A stretch of DNA of 64,000 nucleotides from Microbacterium sp. B35-30 (GCF_010634855.1 NZ_MWLQ01000011.1:495762-559761); one strand, 5' to 3'. Counted from the stretch's first letter, positions 53,962 through 63,722 are shown. Made by a program: numbers and translations. Notes: generated by a model not told the origin, from the letters alone.

Positions 53962-54642
53962 TCAGAGCTCGGCGAGCAGCGGTGCGAGCGCCTCGAAGGC
54001 GCGAGCGCGATGGGATGCCGCATTCTTCTCGAGGGCGTTCCACTCGCCGACCGTCCGCTCGGCGTCGGGCGCCTGCCCGTCGGGGATGAAGATGGGATCG
54101 TAGCCGAAGCCCCCCTCGCCCGCGGCCGCCTCCGCCAGGCGACCGGGCCACACGCCCTCCACCACGCTCTCGCGCGAGGCGTCCCCCGGCACCACGAACG
54201 CGATCGTCGAGACGAACTGCGCCGTGCGGTGCGGATCGCGGATGTCGGACAGCTGGTCGAGCAGCAGATTCAGGTTGGCCGCGGCATCCTTCGCGTGTCC
54301 TGCCCAGTAGGCCGAGAACACCCCGGGCGCGCCGCCGAGCACATCGACGCAGATGCCCGAGTCGTCCGCGAGAGCAGGCAGGCCGGTGTACTCCGCCGCG
54401 GCACGCGCCTTGATCAGCGCGTTCTCGGCGAACGTGACACCGTCCTCGACCGGCTCAGGGCCGTTGTAGGCCACGACCACGAGATCCGGCCGCGTGATCG
54501 CGACGATCGCCTGGAACTCCTCGACCTTGTGGCGATTGTGGGTCGCGAGCACGATCTGGCGCACGACGCCGTCCGCATCGGCGGCAGTCTGGGCCTCCGC
54601 CTCGGCGATGGCATCCGCCATGTCGTCCGGGTGGGCGGTCAT
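53962..54642 (-). CDS. rdgB: XTP/dITP diphosphatase (RdgB/HAM1)
   Basis: 226 residues from ATG 54642, which overlaps the rph stop by 4 nt. RdgB hydrolyses non-canonical purine triphosphates (XTP, dITP, ITP). Conserved motifs are [48 protein letters not shown] and SHRARAFE. The N-terminus is about 25 residues longer than many RdgB proteins ([20 protein letters not shown]), acidic and of unknown purpose. Confidence 0.93.
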   Translation of the reverse strand: MTAHPDDMADAIAEAEAQTAADADGVVRQIVLATHNRHKVEEFQAIVAITRPDLVVVAYNGPEPVEDGVTFAENALIKARAAAEYTGLPALADDSGICVDVLGGAPGVFSAYWAGHAKDAAANLNLLLDQLSDIRDPHRTAQFVSTIAFVVPGDASRESVVEGVWPGRLAEAAAGEGGFGYDPIFIPDGQAPDAERTVGEWNALEKNAASHRARAFEALAPLLAEL

Positions 54643-55394
54643 GCCGCGCCCCCGGCGACACCCTCGCCGAGCGCGGCGAGCTGGCGCGTGCGCAGGTCGA
54701 CGCAGCCGTTGACGCCGAGCTCGAGGAGGGCGTCGAGTTCGCGCTTGTCGAAGGGCGCGCCCTCGGCGGTGCCCTGCACCTCGACGAACAGACCGCGACC
54801 GGTGACCACGATGTTCATGTCGGTCTCGGCGCGGACGTCCTCGACATAGGCCAGGTCGAGCATCGGCTCGCCGTCGATGATGCCGACAGACACGGCCGAC
54901 ACCGAGTCGAACAGCACCTGCGCCTTCTGCCCGATGAACTTCTTGCGCCGGCCCCACTCGATCGCGTCCGCCAGCGCGACGTATGCGCCCGTGATGGCCG
55001 CCGTGCGCGTGCCTCCGTCGGCCTGCAGCACGTCGCAGTCGATCACGATCGTGTTCTCACCCAGCGCCTTGGTGTCGACGACGGCGCGCAGTGCCCGGCC
55101 GATCAGGCGCGAGATCTCATGCGTGCGGCCGCCGATCTTGCCCTTGACGCTCTCGCGGTCGTTGCGCTCGTTCGTCGCGCGCGGCAGCATCGCGTACTCC
55201 GCGGTGATCCAGCCCTTGCCCTTGCCCGAGAGCCAGCGCGGCACGCCGTTGGTGAACGACGCGGTGCACAGCACCTTCGTGTTGCCGAACGAAATCAGGG
55301 CCGAGCCTTCTGCCTGGCTCGACCAGCCCCGCTCGATGGTGACGGGACGCAGCTGGTCGACGGTGCGGCCATCGGCGCGGGTGATGTCGGTCAT
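54639..55394 (-). CDS. rph: Ribonuclease PH
   Basis: 251 residues. Phosphorolytic 3'-to-5' exoribonuclease trimming tRNA 3' ends. The start [24 protein letters not shown], the stretch [20 protein letters not shown] and [24 protein letters not shown] are all family hallmarks. Translationally coupled to rdgB downstream and separated by 102 bp from murI upstream. AGGAGAG lies just before ATG 55394. Confidence 0.95.
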   Translation of the reverse strand: MTDITRADGRTVDQLRPVTIERGWSSQAEGSALISFGNTKVLCTASFTNGVPRWLSGKGKGWITAEYAMLPRATNERNDRESVKGKIGGRTHEISRLIGRALRAVVDTKALGENTIVIDCDVLQADGGTRTAAITGAYVALADAIEWGRRKKFIGQKAQVLFDSVSAVSVGIIDGEPMLDLAYVEDVRAETDMNIVVTGRGLFVEVQGTAEGAPFDKRELDALLELGVNGCVDLRTRQLAALGEGVAGGAA

Positions 55395-55496
55395 TTCTCT
55401 CCTCTGACGGTGCGCATGTCCCGAATTCGATCGCTTCCGGATGCCGGGAGCGGTGGTTTTCGGGACATGGTGCGGGAATTGTGGGACACGGATGCC

Positions 55497-56324
55497 TCAG
55501 CCGAGTCGCGTCGGCAGATCGATGGCGCCGGTCTGGACCAGCCGCACCGAGCTGACCTCGCGGCCCATGAGCCGGTGGGCGAGGCGCAGGAACTCGTCGG
55601 CGGACGCGCCAGTGGCTTCGTAGACGTGCTGGGGTTCGGCATCCGGACCCGCGAGCAGGTCGCGGGAGACCAGCTGACGGTAGACATCCTTCGCGGTCTC
55701 GGTATCGCTCGACACCAGGCTGACCTCGGGCCCCATGACATAGCTGATCGCGCCCTCGAGGAACGGATAGTGCGTGCAGCCGAGCACCAAGGTGTCGACG
55801 CCGGCGTGGCGAAGTGGCGCCAGATACTCCTCGGCGACCGCGAGCACCTCGGGCGAGCCGGTGATGCCGGCCTCGACGAACTCCACGAACCGCGGGCAGG
55901 CCTGGGCGAAGACCGTGAGCCGTTCGTTCACCCCGAGCATGTCCTGGTAGGCGCCCGAGCTGATGGTGCCGGCGGTGCCGATGACGCCGACGCGCCCGTT
56001 GCGGGTCGTCGACATCGCGGTCCGCACGGCGGGGTTGATCACCTCGACGACCGGAACGTCATAGCGCTCTCGCGCGTCGCGCAGCATGGCGGCCGACGCG
56101 GTGTTGCACGCGATCACGAGCATCTTGACGCCCTGCGCCACCAGGTCGTCGAGCACCTCGAGCGCGTAGCGGCGCACATCCGCGATGGGCTTCGGCCCGT
56201 AAGGCGAACGTGCGGTGTCGCCGATGTAGAGGATCGACTCCTGCGGCAGCTGGGCCGAGACGGCCCGCGCGACGGTGAGTCCGCCGACTCCGGAGTCGAA
56301 GATTCCGATCGGCGCGTCGTTCAC
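55497..56324 (-). CDS. murI: Glutamate racemase
   Basis: 275 residues. Makes D-glutamate for peptidoglycan. Catalytic elements are Asp10-Ser11 ([10 protein letters not shown]), Cys73 (IACNTASA) and the second Cys in GCTHYPFLE. The start is GTG 56324; minus-strand TAGGCT lies 8 nt upstream, so it is probably leaderless. Divergent from pncB with 41 bp between start codons. rph and rdgB follow in the same direction. Confidence 0.95.
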   Translation of the reverse strand: MNDAPIGIFDSGVGGLTVARAVSAQLPQESILYIGDTARSPYGPKPIADVRRYALEVLDDLVAQGVKMLVIACNTASAAMLRDARERYDVPVVEVINPAVRTAMSTTRNGRVGVIGTAGTISSGAYQDMLGVNERLTVFAQACPRFVEFVEAGITGSPEVLAVAEEYLAPLRHAGVDTLVLGCTHYPFLEGAISYVMGPEVSLVSSDTETAKDVYRQLVSRDLLAGPDAEPQHVYEATGASADEFLRLAHRLMGREVSSVRLVQTGAIDLPTRLG

Positions 56325-56332
56325 GATGCCCC

Positions 56333-56358
56333 AGCCTACGCCAGCCGCTCACTAGGCT
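56333..56358. promoter_or_regulatory. Paired divergent TAGGCT -10 boxes (murI and pncB)
   Basis: Minus-strand TAGGCT at 56338-56333 lies 8 nt before the murI GTG; plus-strand TAGGCT at 56353-56358 lies 7 nt before the pncB ATG. Neither gene has a ribosome-binding site in the gap. Confidence 0.6.
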
Positions 56359-56365
56359 GGCCCGC

Positions 56366-57712
56366 ATGACCCACGGGCACGCTTCGCGAGAGGGCGCCTC
56401 GACCGCCCTGCTGACGGACCGCTACGAGCTCACCATGGTCGACGCGGCCCTCCGCGACGGCACGGCCGACCGCCGCTGCGTGTTCGAGCTGTTCGGCCGG
56501 CGGCTGTCGGCGGGCAGGCGCTTCGGCGTGGTCGCGGGCACCGGCCGGCTGCTGTCGCTGATCCGCGACTTCCGCTTCGCCGACGAAGAGCTGCGGTTCC
56601 TCCGTGACGAGAAGGTGGTGGATGCCGCGACCCTCGACTTCCTCGAGGGTTACCGCTTCACCGGCTCGATCACCGGCTACCGCGAGGGCGAGCTGTACTT
56701 CCCCGGCTCCCCCATCCTGACCATCGAGGGCACGTTCGCCGAGGCCGTCGTGCTCGAGACGCTCGCGCTGAGCGTGCTCAACCACGACTCCGCCATCGCG
56801 ACCGCGGCCGCGCGCATGAGTGTGGCGGCGGGCGACCGGCCCCTCGCCGAGATGGGCTCACGCCGGGCGGCGGAGGGGTCGGCGGTCGCCGCCGCACGCG
56901 CGGCATACATCGTCGGCTTCGCCGCGACCTCCAACCTCGAAGCCGGCCGGCGGTGGGGCATCCCCACGATGGGCACCGCCGCGCACTCGTGGACGCTGCT
57001 GCACGACACCGAAGAGGACGCCTTCCGCGCCCAGATCGAGGCGCTGGGCGTGGGCACCACGCTGCTCGTCGACACGTACGACATCCGCCGCGGCGTCGAG
57101 ACGGCCGTGCGCATCGCCGGCCCCGGGCTCGGGGGCGTGCGCATCGATTCCGGAGACCTTCCCACCGTCGCGGCCGAGGTGCGCGCTCAGCTCGACGAGC
57201 TTGGAGCGACCGGCACCCGCATCACGGTGACGAGCGACCTCGACGAGTACGCGATCGCTGCCCTCGCGGCATCCCCCGTCGACTCGTACGGGGTAGGCAC
57301 CTCGGTGGTGACCGGGTCCGGAACCCCGACCGCCGGGATGGTGTACAAGCTGGTCGCCCGGCAGGGCGACGCCGGGTGGGTCGGCGTGGCGAAGGCGTCG
57401 ACCGACAAGGGTTCGAAGGGCGGGCGCAAGGCGGCGTTCCGCACGCTGGACGACGGCACGGCCACGAGCGAGCTCATCGTCGTGTCCGATGGCTTCGAAG
57501 CCCTCGACACGGGGGCGTCGCACCCGCGGGCGCGGCCGTTGCAGGTGCCGCTCGTGACCGACGGCGCACCGGATGCCGCGTTCGAGGGCACCGACGGCGT
57601 GGAAGCCGCCCGGGCGCATCACGCGCGCGTGCGCGAGGAGCTTCCGGTGCGCGCGCTCGCCCTCAGCCGCTCCGACCCGGCCATCCCGACGGTCTACGCC
57701 GACGCAGAGTGA
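56366..57712 (+). CDS. pncB: Nicotinate phosphoribosyltransferase
   Basis: 448 residues, the Preiss-Handler enzyme that makes nicotinate mononucleotide from nicotinate and PRPP in NAD salvage. Conserved elements are LLTDRYELTMVDAAL, TGSITGYREGELYFPGSPILTIEG, GTAAHSWTLLH (the autophosphorylated His region) and VRIDSGDLP. Start ATG 56366, probably leaderless. Convergent with the DUF3039 gene. Confidence 0.94.
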   Translation: MTHGHASREGASTALLTDRYELTMVDAALRDGTADRRCVFELFGRRLSAGRRFGVVAGTGRLLSLIRDFRFADEELRFLRDEKVVDAATLDFLEGYRFTGSITGYREGELYFPGSPILTIEGTFAEAVVLETLALSVLNHDSAIATAAARMSVAAGDRPLAEMGSRRAAEGSAVAAARAAYIVGFAATSNLEAGRRWGIPTMGTAAHSWTLLHDTEEDAFRAQIEALGVGTTLLVDTYDIRRGVETAVRIAGPGLGGVRIDSGDLPTVAAEVRAQLDELGATGTRITVTSDLDEYAIAALAASPVDSYGVGTSVVTGSGTPTAGMVYKLVARQGDAGWVGVAKASTDKGSKGGRKAAFRTLDDGTATSELIVVSDGFEALDTGASHPRARPLQVPLVTDGAPDAAFEGTDGVEAARAHHARVREELPVRALALSRSDPAIPTVYADAE

Positions 57713-57760
57713 CGCTCACGCGCGGCGCGGGCTCGCACCTGCGCGATCCGACGGCCGGTG

Positions 57761-58027
57761 TCAGGCGCCGAGGGACTCGTAGATCTCTTTGCAGGTCGGG
57801 CAGACCGGGAACTTCTCGGGGTCGCGGCCGGGCGTCCACTTCTTGCCACACAGCGCACGCACCGGCTTGCCGGTGATCGCGGACTCGAGGATCTTGTCCT
57901 TCTTCACATAATGCGAGAAGCGCTCGTGGTCACCCGGCTCGATGTTCTCTTCTTTGAGGAGCTCTTCGAGCTCGCGATCGAGGGTCGCGATGCCGCCCTG
58001 ATCAGGGCTGTCCAGCGGGGTGCTCAT
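57761..58027 (-). CDS. DUF3039 family protein
   Basis: 88 residues, an actinobacteria-specific family. Conserved features are the acidic N-terminus (LDRELEELLKEENIEPGDHERFSHYV), KPVRALCGKKWTPGRDPEKFPVCPTCKEIYE with three Cys that may bind zinc. TACACT lies 8 nt before ATG 58027 (58041-58036), suggesting a leaderless mRNA. Function is unknown. Confidence 0.9.
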   Translation of the reverse strand: MSTPLDSPDQGGIATLDRELEELLKEENIEPGDHERFSHYVKKDKILESAITGKPVRALCGKKWTPGRDPEKFPVCPTCKEIYESLGA

Positions 58028-58035
58028 GGTCTGTC

Positions 58036-58041
58036 AGTGTA
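58036..58041 (-). promoter_or_regulatory. -10 box of probable leaderless transcript
   Basis: Minus-strand TACACT ends 8 nt before the DUF3039 ATG at 58027. Confidence 0.5.
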
Positions 58042-58077
58042 GTCGGGGCCGACCGGTGTCGGGTCCGTCGGGACGAG

Positions 58078-59643
58078 TCAGGTCGACTCGGCGAACTCCA
58101 TCAGGCGCCCGCCGCGACGCTCGAACGCGATCGCCCCGATGGTGATGCCGACGACCAGCACGCCGAGTCCGATGGCGAGGCCGCCCCACAGCGCCATGTC
58201 CGCGGCATCCGTGTCTCCCTGCAGCGCGAGCCAGCCGCACCAGAGCACCGGCGTCGACAGGAGGAGCGCGCCGAGCATGACGGAACCCTGCGAGAGCGCG
58301 CCGACCGCGCTCGTGCGCTGCGGCTGCTGGAAGGGGCTTTCGCCGGGCCGCGAGACCGCATAGGGCGCGACCACCGACGAGATGCTCGACAGCCCCAGAC
58401 CGGACAGGAACAGCGCGGCACACACACCGGTGAGCGCCGGCAGCACCGCCCACCGCCCGTGAAGCGTCGTCGCGACGGGAATTGCCACCGCCAGCAGCGG
58501 CACGCCGACGAGGAGCACCGGCACCAGTCGCCCGACGCGGTCGGAGACACCCCGGACGCCGCTTGCGATGTGCATCCACACCGCCGTGGAGTCGTAGGCG
58601 AGGTCGTCGTGCGGCAGCCACCCGAGGAAGAGCGCCGCGAACGGCACAGGCACCAGCGCGACGAGCTCGGGAGGAACGCCGGCGATGAGCAGCGGCACCA
58701 CCGTGATCGCCGCCGCGAACGGGATCACCAGACCGTTGACGACGTAGCGGCGATCGCCGAACCAGTAGACGAGGCTGCGCGCCGCGACGGCGCCTCCCGG
58801 CGTTCCCGGCGCCACGCCGAACCACCCCAGACCGCCGCGCGCACGGCCCGTCGTGGGCCGCTCGGTCGTCGTGAGCAGCCGACGAACAGCCCAGGCCCAG
58901 AGCAGGGCGAGCACCACGATGGTCGCCACGGCGACGAGTGCGGGCAGCCAGGCGTCGCCGCGGACGGCCACCACGCCCGGAAGCGCCCAGGCCGCCCCGA
59001 GCGGCGTCAAGGTCAGCGCGTCCACGGCCGCGAGCAGCTGCGGCGGCACGGCGCCCTGCCACTCGAGGGATGCCAGGAACACGCCCACCGGCACCACCAC
59101 CACCAGCACCACGAGCACGAACACCCCCGACAGCTCGCGCGATCGCCGCTCGCGCAGGAACAGCGACGCCAGCGCCATGCACAGGCGCGCGAGCAGCGCA
59201 CAGGTCAGGACTCCCAGGACCACGCTTACGATGCCGACAGCGACCGGCACGCCGTGGTCGGCCCAGACGATCGCGGCGCACACGGCGACGGCAACCAGCA
59301 CCATGATCGGCACGCTGATGAGTCCGGCGACGGCGAGCACTGCTGCGAGCCCACCCCGCGGCAGGCCGAAGAGCGCGAACCGCCGCGGATCCAGCGGATC
59401 GTCCACCGCGCCGAACAGGGGCGCGAGCGCGAAGCCGAGCGTGACCGCGGAGCCGCCGAGCACGGTGACCGCCAGCACCTCCTCGGTGGCGGCATCCCGC
59501 AGCGTCAGCAGGCCCCAGCAGGCCGCCACCGTCGCGGCGAGGAGGAGGACCAGCGCGCCGACGACGCGGACGACGTGCCCCGCGTCCCCGCGGAGCGCGC
59601 CGAAGAGCAGCGCGATCCTCAGTCGGAGAACGTGTGCAGCCAC
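58078..59643 (-). CDS. ABC transporter permease (ABC-2 exporter-like)
   Basis: 521 residues, highly hydrophobic with about 10-12 membrane segments (VVRVVGALVLLLAATVAACWGLL, GLISVPIMVLVAVAVCAAIVW, GIVSVVLGVLTCALLARLCMAL and more). No solute-binding or nucleotide-binding domain. GTG 59643 overlaps the ATPase gene end by 25 bp, so the pair is one transporter. The substrate is not readable. Confidence 0.82.
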   Translation of the reverse strand: MAAHVLRLRIALLFGALRGDAGHVVRVVGALVLLLAATVAACWGLLTLRDAATEEVLAVTVLGGSAVTLGFALAPLFGAVDDPLDPRRFALFGLPRGGLAAVLAVAGLISVPIMVLVAVAVCAAIVWADHGVPVAVGIVSVVLGVLTCALLARLCMALASLFLRERRSRELSGVFVLVVLVVVVPVGVFLASLEWQGAVPPQLLAAVDALTLTPLGAAWALPGVVAVRGDAWLPALVAVATIVVLALLWAWAVRRLLTTTERPTTGRARGGLGWFGVAPGTPGGAVAARSLVYWFGDRRYVVNGLVIPFAAAITVVPLLIAGVPPELVALVPVPFAALFLGWLPHDDLAYDSTAVWMHIASGVRGVSDRVGRLVPVLLVGVPLLAVAIPVATTLHGRWAVLPALTGVCAALFLSGLGLSSISSVVAPYAVSRPGESPFQQPQRTSAVGALSQGSVMLGALLLSTPVLWCGWLALQGDTDAADMALWGGLAIGLGVLVVGITIGAIAFERRGGRLMEFAEST

Positions 59644-61172
59644 TCGAGGCCCTCCACGTCGCTGAGGCCTCCGGCCAGTTCGACGAAGCGCTGCTCGAGC
59701 GTGAGCTCGCCCCGCACCTCGGCGACGGTGCCCTCGGCGAGCACCTGACCCGCGACGATGACCGCCACGCGGGTGCAGACCCGCTCGACGAGGTCCATGC
59801 CGTGACTCGACAGGATCACCGTGCCGCCGTGCGCCACGTACGCCGAGAGGATGTCGAGGATGATCGAGCTCGAGACGGGATCGACCGCCTCGAACGGCTC
59901 GTCCAGCACGAGCAGGCGCGGCGAATGGATGAGCGCCCCGGCGAGCATGACCTTCTTGAGCATGCCGGCCGAGTAGTCCGACACGCTCCGGCCGAGCGCG
60001 TCCTCGAGATCGAATGCGCGCGCCAGGTCCGCGGTTCGACTCTCGACGACGGCCGGAGGGAGCTTGCGCAGCACTCCGTAGTAGTAGAGCAGCTGGCGCC
60101 CCGTCAGACGGTCGAAGGTGCGCAGCCGATCGGGCAGGACGCCCATCAGCCGCTTGGCTGCGAGCGGCTTGGCCGCGGCATCCACCCCGCCGATGTGGAT
60201 CGTGCCGCGATCGGGTTCGAGGAGGCCGGCGATCATCGAGAGCGTCGTGGTCTTGCCGGCGCCGTTCGGGCCGACCAGGCCGTAGAACGTCCCGGCGGGC
60301 ACGGTGAGATCGATGCCGTCGACCGCGTGAGTGCTGCCGAACCGCTTGGTGACGCCGCGCAGCACGAGCGCATCGCCGCCTGTGACGGGCAGCGCCGCGG
60401 TGCCGGGAATGACGGATGCCGCAGCCGCCGTGCCCGCCACGGCCGGGGTGCTCTCGACCACGGGCGGGACCGACGACGGCTGAGGCGCGGCTACGGGCGG
60501 GACGCCGCGCCGGGTCCCGGGGTCGAGGTCCGGGGCAGGCGTAGGTGCGGGCGCGATGGAGGCCGCTGCCTCGGACGCAGGCGCGGAAACGCGCTCGGGC
60601 GCGGACTCGACCGGCGCCGCGGGCTCGGCCACCGGCGCAGACTCGACCACGGGCTCAGCATCGACCACCGCGGCGGAATCGGCAAGAGGCGTGATCTTCG
60701 AGATTTCCTGCGGTTCGGAACCGGGTGCGGGATGGACCGCGGACTCCGGCGGGCTGGCAGCGTCGCGTGCGGGTTCTGCGGAGGATGCGCCCCGGGCTTC
60801 CGGCGGCCCGGATTCGAGTTCGGGGTCGGTCTCGCGGGGGCGTACGGGAGCTGCGTCGGCGGGCGGTGTGTCCGTGGTCGGCGGGAGGGGCGGGCGCGGC
60901 GGGACGACGATGCGCGCGGCGGCGCTCGCGGCGAGTTCGAGATCGCTCGGCAAGGGCGGCGGCGGACCCGGATCGGTCTGCGGCTCGGCCTTTCGCGCGG
61001 GGGTGCGCGGCGTGCGCGGCGTGCCCTTGTCCGAGCGCGGCTTGCGGGGCGGGCGGCGGGGCTTGTCCGTGGCCGGCAGTACCGTGTCCGCGAGGCGCAC
61101 GGCGTGCGCATCGGAGTGACGGTCCGGCTCATCCGGATCGATGTCATTCGGCACCGGGAGGGAGGCTGTCAC
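59619..61172 (-). CDS. ABC exporter ATPase with ~265-residue Pro/Ala-rich N-terminal tail
   Basis: 517 residues. The ABC domain starts only at about 268 (ALVLRGVTKRFGSTHAVDG): Walker A GPNGAGKT at 301-308, a degenerate signature (DYSAGMLKKVMLAGAL) and Walker B LLVLDEPFEAVDP. Residues 1-265 are low-complexity: a basic Pro/Arg-rich segment (40-62), then Ala/Pro/Glu-rich sequence with no fold. The start is GTG 61172, the far end of an unbroken frame; a later start cannot be excluded. It pairs with the permease downstream. Confidence 0.78.
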   Translation of the reverse strand: MTASLPVPNDIDPDEPDRHSDAHAVRLADTVLPATDKPRRPPRKPRSDKGTPRTPRTPARKAEPQTDPGPPPPLPSDLELAASAAARIVVPPRPPLPPTTDTPPADAAPVRPRETDPELESGPPEARGASSAEPARDAASPPESAVHPAPGSEPQEISKITPLADSAAVVDAEPVVESAPVAEPAAPVESAPERVSAPASEAAASIAPAPTPAPDLDPGTRRGVPPVAAPQPSSVPPVVESTPAVAGTAAAASVIPGTAALPVTGGDALVLRGVTKRFGSTHAVDGIDLTVPAGTFYGLVGPNGAGKTTTLSMIAGLLEPDRGTIHIGGVDAAAKPLAAKRLMGVLPDRLRTFDRLTGRQLLYYYGVLRKLPPAVVESRTADLARAFDLEDALGRSVSDYSAGMLKKVMLAGALIHSPRLLVLDEPFEAVDPVSSSIILDILSAYVAHGGTVILSSHGMDLVERVCTRVAVIVAGQVLAEGTVAEVRGELTLEQRFVELAGGLSDVEGLEWLHTFSD

Positions 61173-61369
61173 CTGACCAACGTATCAAGCGGGTCTGATC
61201 CCGGGGCAGTTCGTGTCGCCGCGTCGCGGGCAATCGCGTTATGTCACGAATCGGCAACGGGAGCCCGACATTATGCGCCTTCCCAGGGGTCATGGATAGC
61301 ATGGTCCCGGCACGAAGGGGTGTCGCGCCGGTGAACCGGCAGTGAATCACGCACTTCAGGAGAAGACTT

Positions 61370-62062
61370 TTGACCCTTCAGACCGTCATCCTCGCAGCCG
61401 GAATGGGCTCGCGCCTCGGCCGCAGCCTTCCCAAACCGCTCACTGAGCTGAGCGACGGCCGCAGCATCATGCAGCAGCAGCACGACAACATTCGTGCCGC
61501 CTTCGGCAGCGACGCCAGGATCACCACTGTGGTGGGCTATCGCGCAGAGACCGTGGTCGAGGCCTTCCCGGACGTGGACTACGTCTACAACGACCGCTAC
61601 GACCAGACCAACACCTCCAAGAGCCTGCTGCGCGCCCTCGCGAAGACCGGTAAGGGCGGCGTGCTCTGGATGAACGGCGACGTGGTCTTCGACCCGCGTG
61701 TCCTCGGTCGCGCCATCGAACTCATCGAGCGCGACCAGTCGTTCGTCACCGTCAACACCTCCAAGGTCAGCGACGAAGAGGTCAAGTACACCGTCACGGC
61801 TGAGGGCTTCATCAACGAGTTGTCGAAGACCGTCAAGGGCGGGATCGGCGAGGCCGTCGGCATCAACTACATCTCGAGCCGCGACAAGAAGGCGTTCATG
61901 CGCCACCTGACGCGCGTCGACGATCAGGACTACTTCGAGCGCGGTCTCGAGCTCGCGATCGCCGAAGACGGCGTGCTGCTCCAGCCGCTCGACATCTCGG
62001 ACCTGTACGCCGTCGAGGTGGACTTCGCCGAAGACCTCGAGCGCGCGAATCTCTACGTCTGA
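61370..62062 (+). CDS. Phosphocholine-cytidylyltransferase-like nucleotidyltransferase
   Basis: 230 residues, NTP transferase fold: VILAAGMGSRLGRSLPKPLTEL (residues 6-27), WMNGDVVFDP with the metal-binding Asp, and KYTVTAEGFINELSK. The pattern fits LicC-type and related sugar-1-phosphate or choline-phosphate cytidylyltransferases acting in envelope polymer synthesis. TTG 61370 is set by AGGAG 7 nt upstream. The 197 bp before it hold no recognised gene; TAGCAT (61297-61302) is a possible -10. Confidence 0.84.
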   Translation: MTLQTVILAAGMGSRLGRSLPKPLTELSDGRSIMQQQHDNIRAAFGSDARITTVVGYRAETVVEAFPDVDYVYNDRYDQTNTSKSLLRALAKTGKGGVLWMNGDVVFDPRVLGRAIELIERDQSFVTVNTSKVSDEEVKYTVTAEGFINELSKTVKGGIGEAVGINYISSRDKKAFMRHLTRVDDQDYFERGLELAIAEDGVLLQPLDISDLYAVEVDFAEDLERANLYV

Positions 62063-62113
62063 CCCCTGCGCGCAGGTGTGTCAACCCTGAGCCGACGTCA
62101 GGCCGGGGACGCA

Positions 62114-62119
62114 TAGACT
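62114..62119 (+). promoter_or_regulatory. -10 box of probable leaderless transcript
   Basis: TAGACT ends 7 nt before ATG 62127. Confidence 0.5.
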
Positions 62120-62126
62120 CGGCGCG

Positions 62127-63035
62127 ATGAGCGAGAAGGTTCACCGCATCCACTCCCTGCCCGGCGACTCGCCGTGGCAGGGGGGTCTGCCGCCCACGGG
62201 CTCGGACGAGCACCCGTTCACCATCCGGGCGCTCGATCGGGTGCTCTCGATCCAGCGGCCCGTCGTGCTCGCGCATCTGCGCAGCGTCCGGCTGCGGCAT
62301 CCCGATGCCTCAGCGGCCGACATCGTCCGCATCCTCGAGCGACGGTATCTCGCTGCCGTCACGTCCGGCGGCGCTGCTGTGGGCGCGACCGCCGTGGTGC
62401 CGGGGATCGGCACAGGCGTCACCCTGGCGCTCAGCGGTGTCGAGACGGTGGCGTTCCTCGAGGCGACGACGCTGTTCGCACAGTCGGTCGCGGAGGTCCA
62501 CGGCATCCCGGTCGCGGATCCCGACCGCGCACGTGCGCTCGTGCTGACCCTCATGCTCGGCAAAGAAGGCGTCGACCTCGTCGCGCAGCTCGCCGGTCAG
62601 GCAGCCGGACGCGGCCCGACTCGCTCCGGCTACTGGGGCGAGCTCATCACCTCGTCCCTCCCGCGTGCCGCCGTCGGGCCGCTCGTCGATCGACTCAAGT
62701 CAACGTTCATCCGTCAGTTCGCAGCTCGCGGCGGGGCGTCCTGGATCGGCAAAGCGCTACCCTTCGGGATCGGTGCGGCCATCGGCGGCGTGGGCAACAA
62801 CATCCTGGGGCGGCGCGTGCTCGTCGGATCGCGGCGCGCGTTCGGCCTGCCGCCGCTTCAGCTGCCGGCCGAGTTGGAGCCTCGACCGGGCGCTGACCGC
62901 GTCGAGCGAATCGCAGGACGCGGCATCCGTCGCGCCGGCGAGGTCGTGGTCGGCGGCGTGACACGCTCGACGGCGGCAGTCGGAAGTGTCGTCCGGCGCA
63001 GGAAGCGCGAGATCGAGCCTCCTTCCGCCGACTGA
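62127..63035 (+). CDS. Glycine-rich membrane-associated hypothetical protein (EcsC-like)
   Basis: 302 residues. Hydrophobic Gly/Ala-rich stretches (AVTSGGAAVGATAVVPGIGTG, IGKALPFGIGAAIGGVGNN) alternate with amphipathic helices and a basic C-terminus (RRAGEVVVGGVTRS, RRRKREIE). The arrangement recalls EcsC-like proteins, but no decisive motif is visible, so I do not assign a function. It appears to be a single leaderless gene. Confidence 0.65.
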   Translation: MSEKVHRIHSLPGDSPWQGGLPPTGSDEHPFTIRALDRVLSIQRPVVLAHLRSVRLRHPDASAADIVRILERRYLAAVTSGGAAVGATAVVPGIGTGVTLALSGVETVAFLEATTLFAQSVAEVHGIPVADPDRARALVLTLMLGKEGVDLVAQLAGQAAGRGPTRSGYWGELITSSLPRAAVGPLVDRLKSTFIRQFAARGGASWIGKALPFGIGAAIGGVGNNILGRRVLVGSRRAFGLPPLQLPAELEPRPGADRVERIAGRGIRRAGEVVVGGVTRSTAAVGSVVRRRKREIEPPSAD

Positions 63036-63148
63036 GGCTCCTCCCCCGCACCTCGCCGAGCGGCACTTCGCAGGGTTCTTCACAGCGAGACCGTCGTGGC
63101 CGGTATATCGCTCCCTGCGCGTCGGGGCCGGCTCCTACCGTGACGGTC

Positions 63149-63451
63149 ATGCTTCGCGCGCTCGATTCAGACGAACCCCCTCCGCCGCACGCCTATCGGG
63201 TGCCCTGGCGTGTCGACGAGGTCTACGACAGGCATCCGCTCGTCACCAACGCCAGCCGACTGCCGCTCGATGTCGTGCGTGTCTTCGTCGACGCCGGTGC
63301 GGCCTCCCTGACCGAGCACTGGGGGCTGATGCCACCGGGGGACACGGCCGAACTGTGCCTCTGCGACGCCGAGCCCGGCTGCGCCGTCGTCACGATCGCC
63401 TGGCTCCGTCCCGACGACGGCGAGGAGTATCTCTGGAGGTTCGGCATGTGA
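63149..63451 (+). CDS. Hypothetical protein
   Basis: 100 residues from ATG 63149 (GTG 63140 is an in-frame alternative). It contains YRVPWRVDEVYDRHPLVTN, a middle LPLDVVRVFVDAG and the C-terminal EEYLWRFGM. Two Cys pairs are close (LCLCDAEPGC), perhaps metal-binding. No family recognised. Codon use is normal for the region. Confidence 0.6.
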   Translation: MLRALDSDEPPPPHAYRVPWRVDEVYDRHPLVTNASRLPLDVVRVFVDAGAASLTEHWGLMPPGDTAELCLCDAEPGCAVVTIAWLRPDDGEEYLWRFGM

Positions 63452-63485
63452 CCCGGTGGCCGCGCCGCGGGGGGAGAATGGCGGT

Positions 63486-63722
63486 ATGGGTCTGTTCAGC
63501 CATCGTCCCGAAGAACCCACCGAATGGGCGGGTCTGCCGTCCGAGCCGGCGCGCACGGAGTCGGGCGCGGAGAGACTTCCGGATGCCGCACCCATCGATC
63601 TGGGCGGTCTGGGGACCATCGGGCTGCCAGAGTTCAACGGCGGCAGTGTCGAAGCGATCGTGATCCCGGTCACGCCGGTGGACGAGGTCGATCCGGAACG
63701 TGAACAGAAGTCGATCGACTGA
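63486..63722 (+). CDS. Small hypothetical protein
   Basis: 78 residues from ATG 63486, preceded by a GGGGAG stretch. The sequence is polar and acidic (PEEPTEWAGLPSEPARTESG, VDEVDPEREQKSID) with a short hydrophobic strand (VEAIVIPVTPV). No family recognised. It lies 34 bp after the preceding hypothetical gene, possibly in one transcript. Confidence 0.5.
   Translation: MGLFSHRPEEPTEWAGLPSEPARTESGAERLPDAAPIDLGGLGTIGLPEFNGGSVEAIVIPVTPVDEVDPEREQKSID

Noticed and set aside
59634..61334. 566-residue plus-strand frame
   Set aside because: Antisense to the ABC ATPase; Gly/Arg-rich with no recognisable motif.
61173..61369. Possible riboswitch before the nucleotidyltransferase
   Set aside because: Only short dyads are visible, no known riboswitch core was recognised.
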